Shown here one piece after another: positions 26,658 to 35,866 of a stretch of DNA of 64,000 bases (positions within the stretch are counted from its first letter, which is position 1; each line of letters opens with the position of its first letter). Source of the DNA: Cyclobacteriaceae bacterium (GTDB taxonomy: Bacteria > Bacteroidota > Bacteroidia > Cytophagales > Cyclobacteriaceae). The notes beneath the pieces were generated by a model, which was not told the DNA's origin, did no database searches, and saw nothing but the letters and a program-made list of their open reading frames with translations. The DNA is taken from the NCBI GenBank assembly GCA_028278225.1, contig JANQEU010000071.1:62001-126000 (forward strand), in the 5' to 3' direction. The translations under genes were made by a program, and so were the position numbers.

Positions 26658-28207
26658 GGTTTGCTTTTCAATTTGATCAACGGAACTATCATTTCTTCCA
26701 TGCTGATCCCGCCATGCTGAAAGGTGTCCCTGTAGTAATTGACGTAATAATTATAATTATTGGGATAAGCAAAAAAACTATCTTCCGTTGCGAAAGCATA
26801 CGATGTGCTGACATTCAATTTTGGCAGCTTCAATTCTTCAGGATTTTTGGTAGAATAAACTGCCTTTTCATCATATGCCAGGTTTTTCCCCTGTTTAAAC
26901 CTGAGGTTGGTGTTGGTATTACGATCTCCAACTATTTTTTCCGGACGCCTGACCCGGATAGTTCCATGATCCGTAGTGATGATAACTTTTACTTCTTTTT
27001 CCGATAACTTTTTGAGTGTTTCGAAAAGTGACGAATGCGCAAACCAGGTTTTGGTCAACGACCTGTAAGCCGACTCATCAGGAGCTAATTCTCTGATCAT
27101 TTGCATATCAGTTCTTGCGTGAGAAAGCATATCCACAAAATTGTAGACTATTGCATTCAGCTTATGATCCAGCAGGTTTTCTATGTTTTCGGAAATGGTC
27201 TTTCCGTCCTTTGCGTGAATAACTTTGTGATAGCTGAAGCTGATAGCTATTCTTTCTCTTTCAAGGTTTCGCTCAAGCAATTCACATTCGAAGCTGTTTT
27301 TTGACCTGTCATCATCTTCGCCCACCCAATAATCAGGATACATCTTTTCAATCTCCAATGGCATAAGCCCTGAAAACAAAGCATTTCGGGCATAAGCTGT
27401 GGTTGTCGGCAAAATGGAATAGTAATAGTCCTTGGACTCCACCTCAAAAAGTCTTGAAATTTCGGGCTCAATGGTTTCCCATTGATCAAACCTCAAATTA
27501 TCAATCACGATAAAAATCACGGGCAGGCTATCTGTTTCCGGGAAAACCCGTTCTTTCATCACTTCATTGGAAAGCAATGGTTTTTGGGTATCTGAGCCCG
27601 TTATCCAACCTTCATAGTGGCTTTTGATGTATTCTGTAAATTTCGAATTTGCCTCATTTTTCTGCATTTGAAACACCTCGGACATACTTTTATCTTCCGT
27701 ATTGTCTATTTGAAGTTCCCAGTAGATCAGCTTTCTGTACAGCTCGGCCCAAGACTCAAAATCATGATCATCACTTAAAGCCATTGATAGTTTGGCAAAT
27801 TCCTGTTGATAACTCAGGTTGGTCTTTTCTGTGATTATTCTGACATTATCCAGTATTCTCTTGGCAGACAGCAAAATTTGGTTAGGGTTGAGTGGTTTGA
27901 TGAGATAATCGGCAATCTTTGATCCAATGGCCTCTTCCATGATCTGCTCCTCCTCATTTTTTGTGATCATTACCACAGGCAGGTTTGGATGTGCTGCCTT
28001 GATGGCCGTCAGCGTCTCAAGACCTGACTTACCAGGCATATTTTCGTCCAGAAAGACCAGATCAAAAGATTCCTCCTCAATTAATTCCAGTGCATCATTT
28101 CCATTATTAACGGATACCACATCATATCCCTTGTTGTTTAAAAAAAGAATATGAGGTTTTAGAAGATCTATTTCATCATCCGCCCATAATATTTTGTAAT
28201 TCTGCAT
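26654..28207 (-). CDS. porX: PorX-like response regulator with PglZ domain
   Basis: The 517-residue protein joins a receiver domain (acidic pair D10-D11, phospho-acceptor D54 in FLDENMPG, T82, K104 in IKPLN) to an alkaline-phosphatase-superfamily PglZ domain. That domain shows VIDNLRFDQW, TTAYARNALFSG (nucleophile threonine), NFVDMLSHARTD and TTDHGTIRVRRP. This architecture is that of PorX, which works with PorY and a sigma factor to regulate type IX secretion genes and has been reported to hydrolyse nucleotide or phosphodiester substrates. All catalytic and phosphorylation residues are intact. It heads the porX-tsaE-ald operon. Confidence 0.93.
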   Translation of the reverse strand: MQNYKILWADDEIDLLKPHILFLNNKGYDVVSVNNGNDALELIEEESFDLVFLDENMPGKSGLETLTAIKAAHPNLPVVMITKNEEEQIMEEAIGSKIADYLIKPLNPNQILLSAKRILDNVRIITEKTNLSYQQEFAKLSMALSDDHDFESWAELYRKLIYWELQIDNTEDKSMSEVFQMQKNEANSKFTEYIKSHYEGWITGSDTQKPLLSNEVMKERVFPETDSLPVIFIVIDNLRFDQWETIEPEISRLFEVESKDYYYSILPTTTAYARNALFSGLMPLEIEKMYPDYWVGEDDDRSKNSFECELLERNLERERIAISFSYHKVIHAKDGKTISENIENLLDHKLNAIVYNFVDMLSHARTDMQMIRELAPDESAYRSLTKTWFAHSSLFETLKKLSEKEVKVIITTDHGTIRVRRPEKIVGDRNTNTNLRFKQGKNLAYDEKAVYSTKNPEELKLPKLNVSTSYAFATEDSFFAYPNNYNYYVNYYRDTFQHGGISMEEMIVPLIKLKSKP

Positions 28208-28261
28208 GTAATAAAGCTTAAACGTTTATATCAACTTTGCAAGAATCAATCCCAAATTAAT

Positions 28262-29497
28262 TTGAATAAGAAAAAAATATTCAATGACCCTGTCCATGGA
28301 TTCATCAATATTCCTAACGATCTTATCCATGACATAATTCAGCATGCCTATTTCCAAAGACTGCGAAGAATAAAACAATTAGGATTGTCTGATCTGGTTT
28401 ACCCGGGAGCACTTCATACAAGGTTTCATCATGCACTTGGCGCCATGCATCTTATGCAAAAGGCACTGGACACACTTCAATCCAAAGATCATATGATATC
28501 CGAGGCCGAATATGAATCCTCACTGATCGCCATTTTACTACATGATATAGGTCACGGCCCCTTTTCACATACTTTGGAATTCAGCCTTTTTCAGGACGTC
28601 AGACACGAACAAATTACAATTTGGGCGCTACGCAGGATGAACAAATATTTTGGAGGCAGGTTGGATATGGCAATACAAATATTTGAGGGCAAATATCCAC
28701 GTAAATTTCTAACTCAACTTGTATCCAGTCAGCTCGATGTAGATCGATTGGACTACCTGCAAAGGGATTGCTTTTTCACCGGAGTGCATGAGGGATCAAT
28801 TGGAGCCGAACGCATAATCAAAATGCTGAATATCGTAAATGAGGAACTTGTGGTCGAAGAAAAAGGGATTTATAGTATTGAAAGTTTTCTAAACTCACGA
28901 AGGCTGATGTACTGGCAGGTCTATCTTCATAAAACTGCTATTTGTGCGGAAAGGATGCTGATAGAACTTATCAAAAGAGCCAAACTTCTCACCCAGAAAG
29001 GAGCTGAAGTGAAAGCCACTCCTGCATTTTCTTTTTTTCTTGAACGCGACATCTCATTTGGGGATTTTGAAGAGGATCCTGATATCCTCGAAATATTCAT
29101 GGCTTTGGATGACAATGATATTTGGGGCTCATTGAAATTTTGGGTAAATCACGAGGATATGATACTCCAGGACCTGAGCAGACGTTTGCTTTATAGAGAC
29201 TTGTTAGGAATAAAGATCCTGAACGAGAGGGTTTCGAAAGAAGTAGTAAAAGATTTACGAAAATCAGTAGCTGTGAAATACAGCATAACGGGTAAGGAAG
29301 CGAAGTATTTTGTGAATACCGGATTCGTTTCAAACTCCGCATATGTGGTAAAAGATCAATCTATCAATATTCTTTCTAAAAAAGGAGAAGTAATTGACGT
29401 AGCTCAGGCAGCTGATCTGCCCAACATAAAAGCCATCAGTAAAATCGTAAGAAAACAATACTTGTGCTGGCCCAAAGATGTACCTTTGGCCGTTTAG
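28262..29497 (+). CDS. HD-domain phosphohydrolase (dNTPase-like)
   Basis: The 411-residue protein has the HD-superfamily metal motif: H52 in LHTRFHHALG, HD at 94-95 (LLHDIGHGPFSH) and a later SSQLDVDRLDYLQRD. This matches the SAMHD1/dGTPase-like group with N-terminal IFNDPVHGFINIP. Metal-dependent nucleotide triphosphohydrolase activity is probable, but the substrate is uncertain. The start is TTG at 28262, since the conserved N-terminus begins there with no ATG nearby. The stop is 20 nt before lpxD, so it likely heads the lipid A operon. It is divergent from porX by 54 nt. Confidence 0.87.
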   Translation: MNKKKIFNDPVHGFINIPNDLIHDIIQHAYFQRLRRIKQLGLSDLVYPGALHTRFHHALGAMHLMQKALDTLQSKDHMISEAEYESSLIAILLHDIGHGPFSHTLEFSLFQDVRHEQITIWALRRMNKYFGGRLDMAIQIFEGKYPRKFLTQLVSSQLDVDRLDYLQRDCFFTGVHEGSIGAERIIKMLNIVNEELVVEEKGIYSIESFLNSRRLMYWQVYLHKTAICAERMLIELIKRAKLLTQKGAEVKATPAFSFFLERDISFGDFEEDPDILEIFMALDDNDIWGSLKFWVNHEDMILQDLSRRLLYRDLLGIKILNERVSKEVVKDLRKSVAVKYSITGKEAKYFVNTGFVSNSAYVVKDQSINILSKKGEVIDVAQAADLPNIKAISKIVRKQYLCWPKDVPLAV

Positions 29498-29517
29498 GTA
29501 ACGCTGAAATTGCAAAA

Positions 29518-30564
29518 ATGGAATTGACCGTCGGCCAAATAGCAACGATTATCGGAGGGAAAATCGAGGGGGATGCCGGGACCATTATCAAATCCTTCGA
29601 TCCAATAGAGTCAGCAGCGGATGGAAGCATTTCGTTTTTATCAAATCCAAAGTATGAACGCTTTCTGTACAAAACAAAGGCCTCGGCCGTCATCATTGCA
29701 AAGGATTTAAGGTTAAAACAGTCTGTTTCATCCAACTTAATTCGTGTAGATGATCCATATATGGCATTCACTATCCTGGTGGATGAACACCGGAAAGTTC
29801 AGGTAATGGAAAAAGAGGGAATAGAAAGTCCTGTTTTCTTTGATAAATCAAGCAATCATGGTTCCCGATTTTATCTTGGCGCATTCTCCTATATAGGGCG
29901 AAATGTAAAAATTGGCAACAATGTTAAGGTTTTCCCAAATACAACAATCGGCGACAATACGAAAATAGGTCACAATTCCGTCATCTACAGTGGTGTAAAC
30001 ATCTATCCGGATACTGTCATTGGTGACTATTGTACCATCCACTCCGGTGCTGTAATAGGAAGTGATGGTTTCGGTTATGCTCCTGTGGCAGACGGGACAT
30101 ATAAATCCATACCTCAAACCGGAAACGTTATCATCAAAGATCACGTGGACATAGGGGCCAATACCGTCATCGATTGTGCAACAATCCGGGCCACCATAAT
30201 CGAAAAGGGGGTGAAGCTTGACAACCTGATCCAGGTGGCACATAATGTCAGGATAGGTGAAAACACTGTTATCGCTGCCCAGGCAGGTATCTCAGGGTCT
30301 TCCAGTATCGGAAGCAATTGCGTTATTGGAGGGCAGGCTGGTGTAGTAGGCCATATCCACATTGCAGACAATACCAAAATTCAGGCTCAATCAGGTGTTG
30401 CTAAAAGCACCGGTGAAATGTCCAGATTATATGGATCTCCGGCACTGGATTACAATAATTACATAAGATCATATGTTGTTTTCAAGAAGCTTCCGGAGGT
30501 AATGAAGCAAATCGAAAGACTTGAAGAAAAAATTCTAAATTTGCCGACCATTAAACCGGATTGA
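29518..30564 (+). CDS. lpxD: UDP-3-O-(3-hydroxyacyl)glucosamine N-acyltransferase
   Basis: From the ATG at 29518 the protein has 348 residues. The N-terminal uridine-binding domain (ELTVGQIATIIGGKIEGD, SNPKYERFLYKTKASAVI) is followed by left-handed beta-helix hexapeptide repeats (IGNNVKVFPNTTIGDNTKIG) with the catalytic histidine in VAHNVRIG, and a C-terminal helix. It adds the N-linked hydroxyacyl chain in lipid A synthesis. A longer frame from 29464 overlaps the HD gene and gives non-family residues, so the inner ATG is preferred. The order lpxD, lpxC-fabZ, lpxA is the Bacteroidota arrangement. Confidence 0.95.
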   Translation: MELTVGQIATIIGGKIEGDAGTIIKSFDPIESAADGSISFLSNPKYERFLYKTKASAVIIAKDLRLKQSVSSNLIRVDDPYMAFTILVDEHRKVQVMEKEGIESPVFFDKSSNHGSRFYLGAFSYIGRNVKIGNNVKVFPNTTIGDNTKIGHNSVIYSGVNIYPDTVIGDYCTIHSGAVIGSDGFGYAPVADGTYKSIPQTGNVIIKDHVDIGANTVIDCATIRATIIEKGVKLDNLIQVAHNVRIGENTVIAAQAGISGSSSIGSNCVIGGQAGVVGHIHIADNTKIQAQSGVAKSTGEMSRLYGSPALDYNNYIRSYVVFKKLPEVMKQIERLEEKILNLPTIKPD

Positions 30565-30565
30565 C

Positions 30566-31969
30566 TTGAAATTTTATCAGCAGACAATCTCAAAACCGGT
30601 GACTGTCACAGGTATCGGTTTGCATACCGGGGTGATCAGTCACATGACTTTTCATCCTACAAAACCTAACCATGGGATAAAATTTCAAAGGTCGGACCTG
30701 GACGGTAAGCCGATAATTGATGCGGATGTTGACAATGTGGTAGATCTGCAAAGAGGAACAAATCTTGAACAGAACGGAGCACGGATCAATACCGTTGAAC
30801 ATACCCTGGCCGCATTGGTCGCCCTTGAGCTGGATAACGTCCTCATCGAAATTGATGGTCCGGAACCTCCTGTACTTGACGGGAGTGCCAAGCCGTTTAT
30901 GGATGCTATCCTTGAAGTGGGACTTGAGGAGCAGAATGCACAGCGAAATTTCTTTGAAGTACCACAAAGTGTCTTTTATGAGGACAAGAAACGAGATGTG
31001 GAAATTGCGGCCCTGCCCTTAGATGACTACCGCGTGACGGTGATGGTTGATTACAATTCTCCCGTACTCGGAAGTCAGCATGCCTCCCTGAACAATTTGG
31101 GTGATTTCTACAATGATATCAGTAACGCCAGAACCTTTTGTTTCCTGCACGAAGTGGAGGACCTTCACAAACAAAACCTGATTAAGGGTGGAGACATTTC
31201 CAACGCTATTGTGGTTGTAGACCGGGTAATCGAAGATGGCGAGCTGGACTATCTGGCGGACCTGCTAAATAAACCCAAGGTCGAAGTGAAAAAAGAGGGG
31301 ATCCTCAACAATGTCGAACTTCGGCATAAAAATGAACCTGCCAGACATAAGTTACTTGATGTCGTCGGAGACCTGGCATTGGTGGGAAAACCTCTGAAAG
31401 CTCAAATACTTGCTGCCAGGCCTGGTCACGCAGCTAATATCGCTTTCGCTAGGAAGCTTAAGAAGCTGATGCTGGATACAAATAAATCAAATATCCTGCA
31501 TTACGATCCTAAACTTCCCGCGGTCATGGACATTAATAAGGTTGCCAGCATGCTGCCACACCGGTATCCTTTCCTCCTGATCGATAAGATCTTTTATCTC
31601 GACGATAAGCAGGTTGCAGGCGTCAAGAATGTAACTATTAATGAGCCCTTTTTCCAGGGCCATTTCCCCGGCAATCCCGTTATGCCGGGTGTACTTCAGG
31701 TAGAAGCTATGGCTCAAATCGGTGGAATACTGGCGCTTAGTACTGTGCCTGATCCTGATAACTACTGGACCTATTTTCTGGGAATTGATAACTTCAAATT
31801 CAAAAAAATGGTGATCCCCGGTGACACACTTGTAATGCAATTGGAGCTAATAGCTCCAATAAGACGGGGATTTACAAAAATGCGGGGAGTAGCGTATGTG
31901 GGCAATGAATTGGTATGTGAAGGAGTTATGACTGCAGTAATCGTAAGGAAAGACAGCAACAATGAGTAA
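30566..31969 (+). CDS. lpxC-fabZ: Bifunctional LpxC deacetylase / FabZ dehydratase
   Basis: The 467-residue fusion has an LpxC half (about 1-300) with zinc-site histidines in VEHTLAAL and [13 protein letters not shown] and the catalytic histidine in [11 protein letters not shown]. The FabZ half (about 310-465) has [11 protein letters not shown] and [19 protein letters not shown]. It deacetylates UDP-acyl-GlcNAc (the committed lipid A step) and dehydrates 3-hydroxyacyl-ACP. The start is TTG at 30566, one base after the lpxD stop, because the conserved opening ([19 protein letters not shown]) begins there. It overlaps lpxA by 8 nt. The fusion is typical of Bacteroidota. Confidence 0.96.
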   Translation: MKFYQQTISKPVTVTGIGLHTGVISHMTFHPTKPNHGIKFQRSDLDGKPIIDADVDNVVDLQRGTNLEQNGARINTVEHTLAALVALELDNVLIEIDGPEPPVLDGSAKPFMDAILEVGLEEQNAQRNFFEVPQSVFYEDKKRDVEIAALPLDDYRVTVMVDYNSPVLGSQHASLNNLGDFYNDISNARTFCFLHEVEDLHKQNLIKGGDISNAIVVVDRVIEDGELDYLADLLNKPKVEVKKEGILNNVELRHKNEPARHKLLDVVGDLALVGKPLKAQILAARPGHAANIAFARKLKKLMLDTNKSNILHYDPKLPAVMDINKVASMLPHRYPFLLIDKIFYLDDKQVAGVKNVTINEPFFQGHFPGNPVMPGVLQVEAMAQIGGILALSTVPDPDNYWTYFLGIDNFKFKKMVIPGDTLVMQLELIAPIRRGFTKMRGVAYVGNELVCEGVMTAVIVRKDSNNE

Positions 31970-32738
31970 CTCAACCGCTTTCATCCATTCGGAAGCCAGG
32001 ATTGGTAAGAATGTCATAATTGAGCCTCTGGCCTACATTGATAAAGATGTCGAAATTGGTGATGGTACCTGGGTTGGGCCCAACGCCTGTATCTGGGAAG
32101 GAGCAAGGATCGGTGAGAATTGCAGGATATATTCCGGGGCCCAGGTTTCCAGTGTACCGCAAGATCTGAAATATGAAGGAGAAAAGACCAGGACTGAAGT
32201 GGGGGCGAACACAATCATCAGGGAATTTGTCACCATTTCCAGGGGAACAAATGCCAGTGGCACAACAAAGATCGGAAAGAACTGTCTGCTAATGGCCTAC
32301 GTGCATGTGGCGCATGACTGCAGGATAGATGACAACTGCATCCTATCAAATACCGTGCAGGTAGCCGGTCATGTTGAAATTGGAGAATATACTGTGATTG
32401 GCGGAACAGCAGCCGTAAGACAATTTGTGAGGATCGGCGCCCATACCATGATTGCCGGGGGTTCCCTGGTAAGAAAGGATGTACCGCCGTACGTTTCTGC
32501 TGCACGGGAGCCTCTGGGATATAGCGGAGTAAATGCCATCGGATTGAGAAGAAGAGGATTCACGAATGACCAGCTCAATGAAATTCAGGAGATCTACAGG
32601 ATCGTCTACTTAAGTGATATTAACACCACCAAAGCGCTTGACAGAATCAAAGAAGAATTTGAAAAGAGCCCCGAACGGGATGAAATAGTGGAATTCATAA
32701 GTCTGTCGGAGCGTGGAATAATGAAAGGTCTGGAGTAG
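31962..32738 (+). CDS. lpxA: Acyl-ACP--UDP-N-acetylglucosamine O-acyltransferase
   Basis: The 258-residue left-handed beta-helix acyltransferase carries out the first step of lipid A synthesis. Hexapeptide repeats (FIHSEARIGKNVIIEPLAYI) contain the catalytic histidine in YVHVAHDCRI, and GGTAAVRQFVRIGAHTMIAGGSLV and a helical C-terminal part are as expected. It overlaps lpxC-fabZ by 8 nt and is followed 5 nt later by an ABC ATPase gene. Confidence 0.96.
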   Translation: MSNSTAFIHSEARIGKNVIIEPLAYIDKDVEIGDGTWVGPNACIWEGARIGENCRIYSGAQVSSVPQDLKYEGEKTRTEVGANTIIREFVTISRGTNASGTTKIGKNCLLMAYVHVAHDCRIDDNCILSNTVQVAGHVEIGEYTVIGGTAAVRQFVRIGAHTMIAGGSLVRKDVPPYVSAAREPLGYSGVNAIGLRRRGFTNDQLNEIQEIYRIVYLSDINTTKALDRIKEEFEKSPERDEIVEFISLSERGIMKGLE

Positions 32739-32743
32739 ACATC

Positions 32744-33358
32744 ATGCAAATCCATTTGCAAAAAATTGGAAAGCGCTTCAATAAACAATGGATTTTCAGA
32801 AATCTCGAATTCACAATTAATGACAAGGATTCCGTTGCTATCACCGGTACCAACGGGAGCGGAAAAAGTACCTTGCTCAAGATCATCGGAAGCTATATCG
32901 ATCCAACGGTTGGAACAGTGGAGTATCGCCTGGATAATGTTGTACTTTCATTCGAAAAAGTTCCTGCCAAAATCGGTTTTTGTGCTCCTTACGTCAGACT
33001 GATCGAGGAGCTGACACTTTTGGAGCATCTCCGGTTTCATTTCAAGTTTAAAAGGAGCCTTTACTCCATTGATGATATCTGCGAAAGATCAGGTCTGCGT
33101 GATGCGGTCAATAAGCCGGTGCTGGAGTTTTCATCCGGCATGAAACAGCGACTAAAACTGGCGTTGACCCTTTTTAGTGAAAACGAGTTAATACTCCTGG
33201 ATGAGCCCACCGCCAACATGGATGAGTCGGGAATTGCCTGGTATCTCGATGAAGTAAAAGACCTTCTGAAAAACAGGACCATAATTATTGCTTCGAATCA
33301 ACGTTATGAATACGAGTTTGTCAAAAGTGAGATAAATGTCCTTGATTTTAAATCTTAG
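32744..33358 (+). CDS. ABC transporter ATP-binding protein
   Basis: This compact 204-residue ABC ATPase has Walker A GTNGSGKST at 35-43, an SSGMKQRL signature near 127 and Walker B LILLDEPTANMD with its glutamate. The short size and gene position resemble CcmA-like ATPases. No membrane partner is adjacent, so its substrate is unknown. It begins 5 nt after lpxA and probably shares the operon transcript; a link to outer-membrane lipid handling is only inferred. Confidence 0.88.
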   Translation: MQIHLQKIGKRFNKQWIFRNLEFTINDKDSVAITGTNGSGKSTLLKIIGSYIDPTVGTVEYRLDNVVLSFEKVPAKIGFCAPYVRLIEELTLLEHLRFHFKFKRSLYSIDDICERSGLRDAVNKPVLEFSSGMKQRLKLALTLFSENELILLDEPTANMDESGIAWYLDEVKDLLKNRTIIIASNQRYEYEFVKSEINVLDFKS

Positions 33359-33369
33359 ACAAATCCATT

Positions 33370-33405
33370 TTTGTGGTGATAAATTCAAAAAAAAATTTAT
33401 TTTTG
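33370..33405 (+). promoter_or_regulatory. Bacteroidota-type promoter for the downstream lipoprotein gene
   Basis: TTTG (33370-33373), 24 nt and TATTTTTG (33398-33405) match the TTTG/TAnnTTTG consensus, with a spacer slightly longer than typical. The predicted start is about 35 nt before the ATG at 33447. Confidence 0.55.
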
Positions 33406-33446
33406 ACTAACAACAACAAATCTTAATCTATAACAACTGCTTAATT

Positions 33447-33929
33447 ATGAAGTACATTCAAAAATTATTAACAATTGCAGCCGTTTTCTCACTGATCATA
33501 TTTATCAGTTGTGGTGGCGGCGGCAGTGATCCGGAACCTGATCCTCAGGGAAAGGAAAAAGGTGAGTTGCTGGTGGCATCTGCGTGGGTACCTACCAGTG
33601 TTACCAATGAAAATACACCCAGAGATGAATGGGCTAATTTTTCATTGTCATTTACAATCAACACCACGACCTACGATGGCGGTAGTTTCTCAGTTTCCAA
33701 CATGCCTTCGGAAACTGATGCGACAAAGGTCTGGCCTTCAAGTGGTGGACAATGGAATTTTAAGGCAAGTGGTGATCAGCTTGATCTCGGCACTATCGTA
33801 AGGAGTGACGGAATCGAAATGGCAGCCAACATCACCGAGTCCAGTTTAACCCTTTCTTTCACTGTGCCGGAAACAAGCGGACGAGTTGAAGGATTTGAAG
33901 GCGCCTGGGTTTTTACGTTCTCGCATTAA
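33447..33929 (+). CDS. Small lipoprotein, unknown function
   Basis: The 160-residue protein has a lipoprotein signal: a hydrophobic segment and then IFISCGGGG (lipobox cysteine at residue 22), followed by a DPEPDPQ linker. The mature domain is a beta-rich sandwich (SFTINTTTYDGGSFSVSN, SLTLSFTVPE, FEGAWVFTFSH). Bacteroidota lipoproteins of this type are often surface-exposed; the glycine run after the lipid cysteine fits that. I do not recognise a named family. Its own promoter and a strong terminator make it a single-gene unit. Confidence 0.8.
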   Translation: MKYIQKLLTIAAVFSLIIFISCGGGGSDPEPDPQGKEKGELLVASAWVPTSVTNENTPRDEWANFSLSFTINTTTYDGGSFSVSNMPSETDATKVWPSSGGQWNFKASGDQLDLGTIVRSDGIEMAANITESSLTLSFTVPETSGRVEGFEGAWVFTFSH

Positions 33930-33955
33930 AAGACACAAATACACACATTATATCG

Positions 33956-33989
33956 AAAATAGGATAGCTCAAAAAGCTATCCTATTTTT
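33956..33989. terminator. Bidirectional rho-independent terminator
   Basis: A perfect 14-bp stem (AAAATAGGATAGCT / AGCTATCCTATTTT, 5-nt loop CAAAA) ends in a T-run on the plus strand and has A's on the other side. It closes the lipoprotein gene. The next gene's ATG lies only 6 nt beyond it. Confidence 0.85.
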
Positions 33990-33994
33990 GTATT

Positions 33995-34492
33995 ATGCGG
34001 GATAAGTCTTTCGATCAGGACAAAAACTATATCCTAAAGCAGGCACAGATTGATTCAAAAGACAGTCTGACAGAAAAAGCTGTCCCCATAGCGCTTGAAA
34101 ACTACCAGCTCATTCATAATCCCTTAAAACTCCAGGATGATTTTTTCCGGAGCCTCAATTCAACGGAAAACATCAACACTTCATTCCTTGAAAGAAGTTA
34201 TTACCTCCTCTCAGATATTTACAGGTTACTTTTTGCAGATAACCAATTGGAGTTCCTTTGGGATGGTTCATCTCATTATGACCAGTATTGTTCAGATTGG
34301 TCCCGACAGTATCTGAAATGGCAGGAGCTCCTGGGAAGATGCCATCCGAATTATTCAAAGATCATAGTCAAAGGATGCTTTTTGCACCAGAAACAATCCG
34401 ATAAAATCCTTTTGATTGAACTTGATAGAATAATAATGAAGGACTTGAAAATTCAGAAAACCCGGAAAGGCCAGGTTTCTGTCGCTGCCTGA
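33995..34492 (+). CDS. Hypothetical protein, helical
   Basis: The 165-residue soluble protein has no signal or membrane segment. It is rich in charged and aromatic residues (ERSYYLLSDIYRLLFADNQLEFLWDG, SDWSRQYLKWQELLGRCHP) and looks alpha-helical. I do not recognise its family. The ATG lies just downstream of the preceding terminator, so its own promoter must overlap that hairpin or be missing. It is convergent with the acylphosphatase gene, 46 nt away. Confidence 0.65.
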   Translation: MRDKSFDQDKNYILKQAQIDSKDSLTEKAVPIALENYQLIHNPLKLQDDFFRSLNSTENINTSFLERSYYLLSDIYRLLFADNQLEFLWDGSSHYDQYCSDWSRQYLKWQELLGRCHPNYSKIIVKGCFLHQKQSDKILLIELDRIIMKDLKIQKTRKGQVSVAA

Positions 34493-34537
34493 TTTAGAGC
34501 CTTGTGTCCTTTTTATAAATTTTGTCTAATTCAAGAC

Positions 34538-34813
34538 CTAGTACCGCACCGAAAAATCGGTGAATTTCTCCACAGGCTCATCCACCCAATCCACGACAAC
34601 GTTTTGTACTGATGCCAGAGGAGGTCCCTCCTTGCACCAATCCTCAAGAAGCCCAATCTTCTCCCGTTCACCCTGGGCAAGAACAAGCACATCACCGTTG
34701 GATTCGTTTTTCACCCAGCCGCGAAGTCCCAGCCCTCTCGCCTTGTCCCTTGTACTTGCCCTGTAAAATACACCCTGAACCCTTCCGACACACCTTAAAT
34801 ATGCCGTAGCCAT
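34538..34813 (-). CDS. Acylphosphatase
   Basis: The 91-residue enzyme hydrolyses acyl phosphates. The signature GRVQGVFYRAST includes the catalytic arginine (R18), and the conserved asparagine is N36 in WVKNESNGDV. The size is normal. The start overlaps the deoC stop as TAATG, so the two are coupled. Confidence 0.93.
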   Translation of the reverse strand: MATAYLRCVGRVQGVFYRASTRDKARGLGLRGWVKNESNGDVLVLAQGEREKIGLLEDWCKEGPPLASVQNVVVDWVDEPVEKFTDFSVRY

Positions 34814-35454
34814 TATTGTACGAGGTTGATCCCTTTGGAAGTGCCCAAACGATCCGCCCCGGACTCTATCAACAACTTTGCCTGCTGGGGATCACTGATG
34901 CCTCCTGAGGCTTTTATCCCAACATTTGATGGTAAATGCGTTCTGATAAATTTCACGGTTTTAATATTCACCGGAGAGCGATGATAGCCGGTGCTGGTCT
35001 TGAAGAAGTCAGCTCCACTATCACTGACTATTTTTATAACTTCGAGAAGCTGATCCTCGTTCCAGAGATCCGTTTCAACGATTACCTTCATAATTGCACC
35101 TGCCTCATGAATGACTTTTGCACACTTGGCCAGTTCTATCTTGGCCCAGTTCATTCCATCATTCACCGCGGACAAATTCATGACAATGTCCAATTCGTTT
35201 GCTCCATTCTGCAGAGCGAGTTCAATTTCCCCGATTTTTGTTTCCGTCATTTGGAAACCTAAAGGAAATCCAATTACAGTTACCAGTTGCAGGTCCCTGT
35301 CCGCTATCTCCCGGGATGCCCGCTCTACCCAAAACGGCGGAACACAGGCCCCAAGAAAGTTGTATTCAATTGCTTCAGATATGAGGTTATCCACCTCCTT
35401 ACCGGTGATAGTAGGTGAAAGGTTGGTAGACTCGATAAATCTGTTGATTTCCAA
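34813..35454 (-). CDS. deoC: Deoxyribose-phosphate aldolase
   Basis: The 213-residue TIM-barrel aldolase cleaves 2-deoxyribose-5-phosphate to glyceraldehyde-3-phosphate and acetaldehyde. The Schiff-base lysine lies in DFFKTSTGYHRSP, a second lysine in GIKASGGI and the aspartate in NELDIVMN. It is near the short end for the family. The stop overlaps the acylphosphatase start by one base and an exported-protein gene lies 5 nt upstream. Confidence 0.94.
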   Translation of the reverse strand: MEINRFIESTNLSPTITGKEVDNLISEAIEYNFLGACVPPFWVERASREIADRDLQLVTVIGFPLGFQMTETKIGEIELALQNGANELDIVMNLSAVNDGMNWAKIELAKCAKVIHEAGAIMKVIVETDLWNEDQLLEVIKIVSDSGADFFKTSTGYHRSPVNIKTVKFIRTHLPSNVGIKASGGISDPQQAKLLIESGADRLGTSKGINLVQ

Positions 35455-35459
35455 TTATA

Positions 35460-35816
35460 TCAATGTTTCATTCCACATTCCTTACAAAATTTGCGCTTGC
35501 CAAGGGGGCGCTTCACCGGGGGTTTCTTATGCCCAAAATAAAGCGGGTCGTTAAACTCGGGTTTTTCTGCAAGTTTCTCATTCTTCCTTTTCTTCTTATA
35601 GACTTTCTTCATCTTTTTCCTGAAAGCCAATACCTCATCTTCGTTGCTTTTTTGAAACCATCCTTTCAGAATATTATCTTTTTTCTCAGCTTTCTTGTAG
35701 GACTGATACTGCGGAACAGGCGGAGGAGGTGGAGCTATATCACGTGTCGACTGACCTTTTGAGATATAGCTCAGGCCAAATATCAAAATAAAGGCTGTAA
35801 ATATTTTCTTATACAT
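35460..35816 (-). CDS. Small exported basic protein with C-terminal CxxC, unknown
   Basis: From the ATG at 35816 the protein has 118 residues with a signal peptide (YKKIFTAFILIFGLSYIS, cleavage near KGQ). A proline-rich segment APPPPPVPQYQ follows, then a very basic region (KKMKKVYKKKRKNEKL). The end, KRKFCKECGMKH, has a CxxC pair and His that could bind metal. An upstream ATG at 35855 would push the signal peptide 13 residues inward. I do not recognise a family. It sits 5 nt upstream of deoC and 50 nt below the HPPD gene. Confidence 0.65.
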   Translation of the reverse strand: MYKKIFTAFILIFGLSYISKGQSTRDIAPPPPPVPQYQSYKKAEKKDNILKGWFQKSNEDEVLAFRKKMKKVYKKKRKNEKLAEKPEFNDPLYFGHKKPPVKRPLGKRKFCKECGMKH

Positions 35817-35866
35817 AACACATGCTGACCTAATAGTCAACGATAGCCAAACCACTCCTAGTATAA

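Noticed and set aside
29464-29517. Longer start for lpxD
   Set aside because: It overlaps the HD gene and the conserved LpxD N-terminus begins at 29518.
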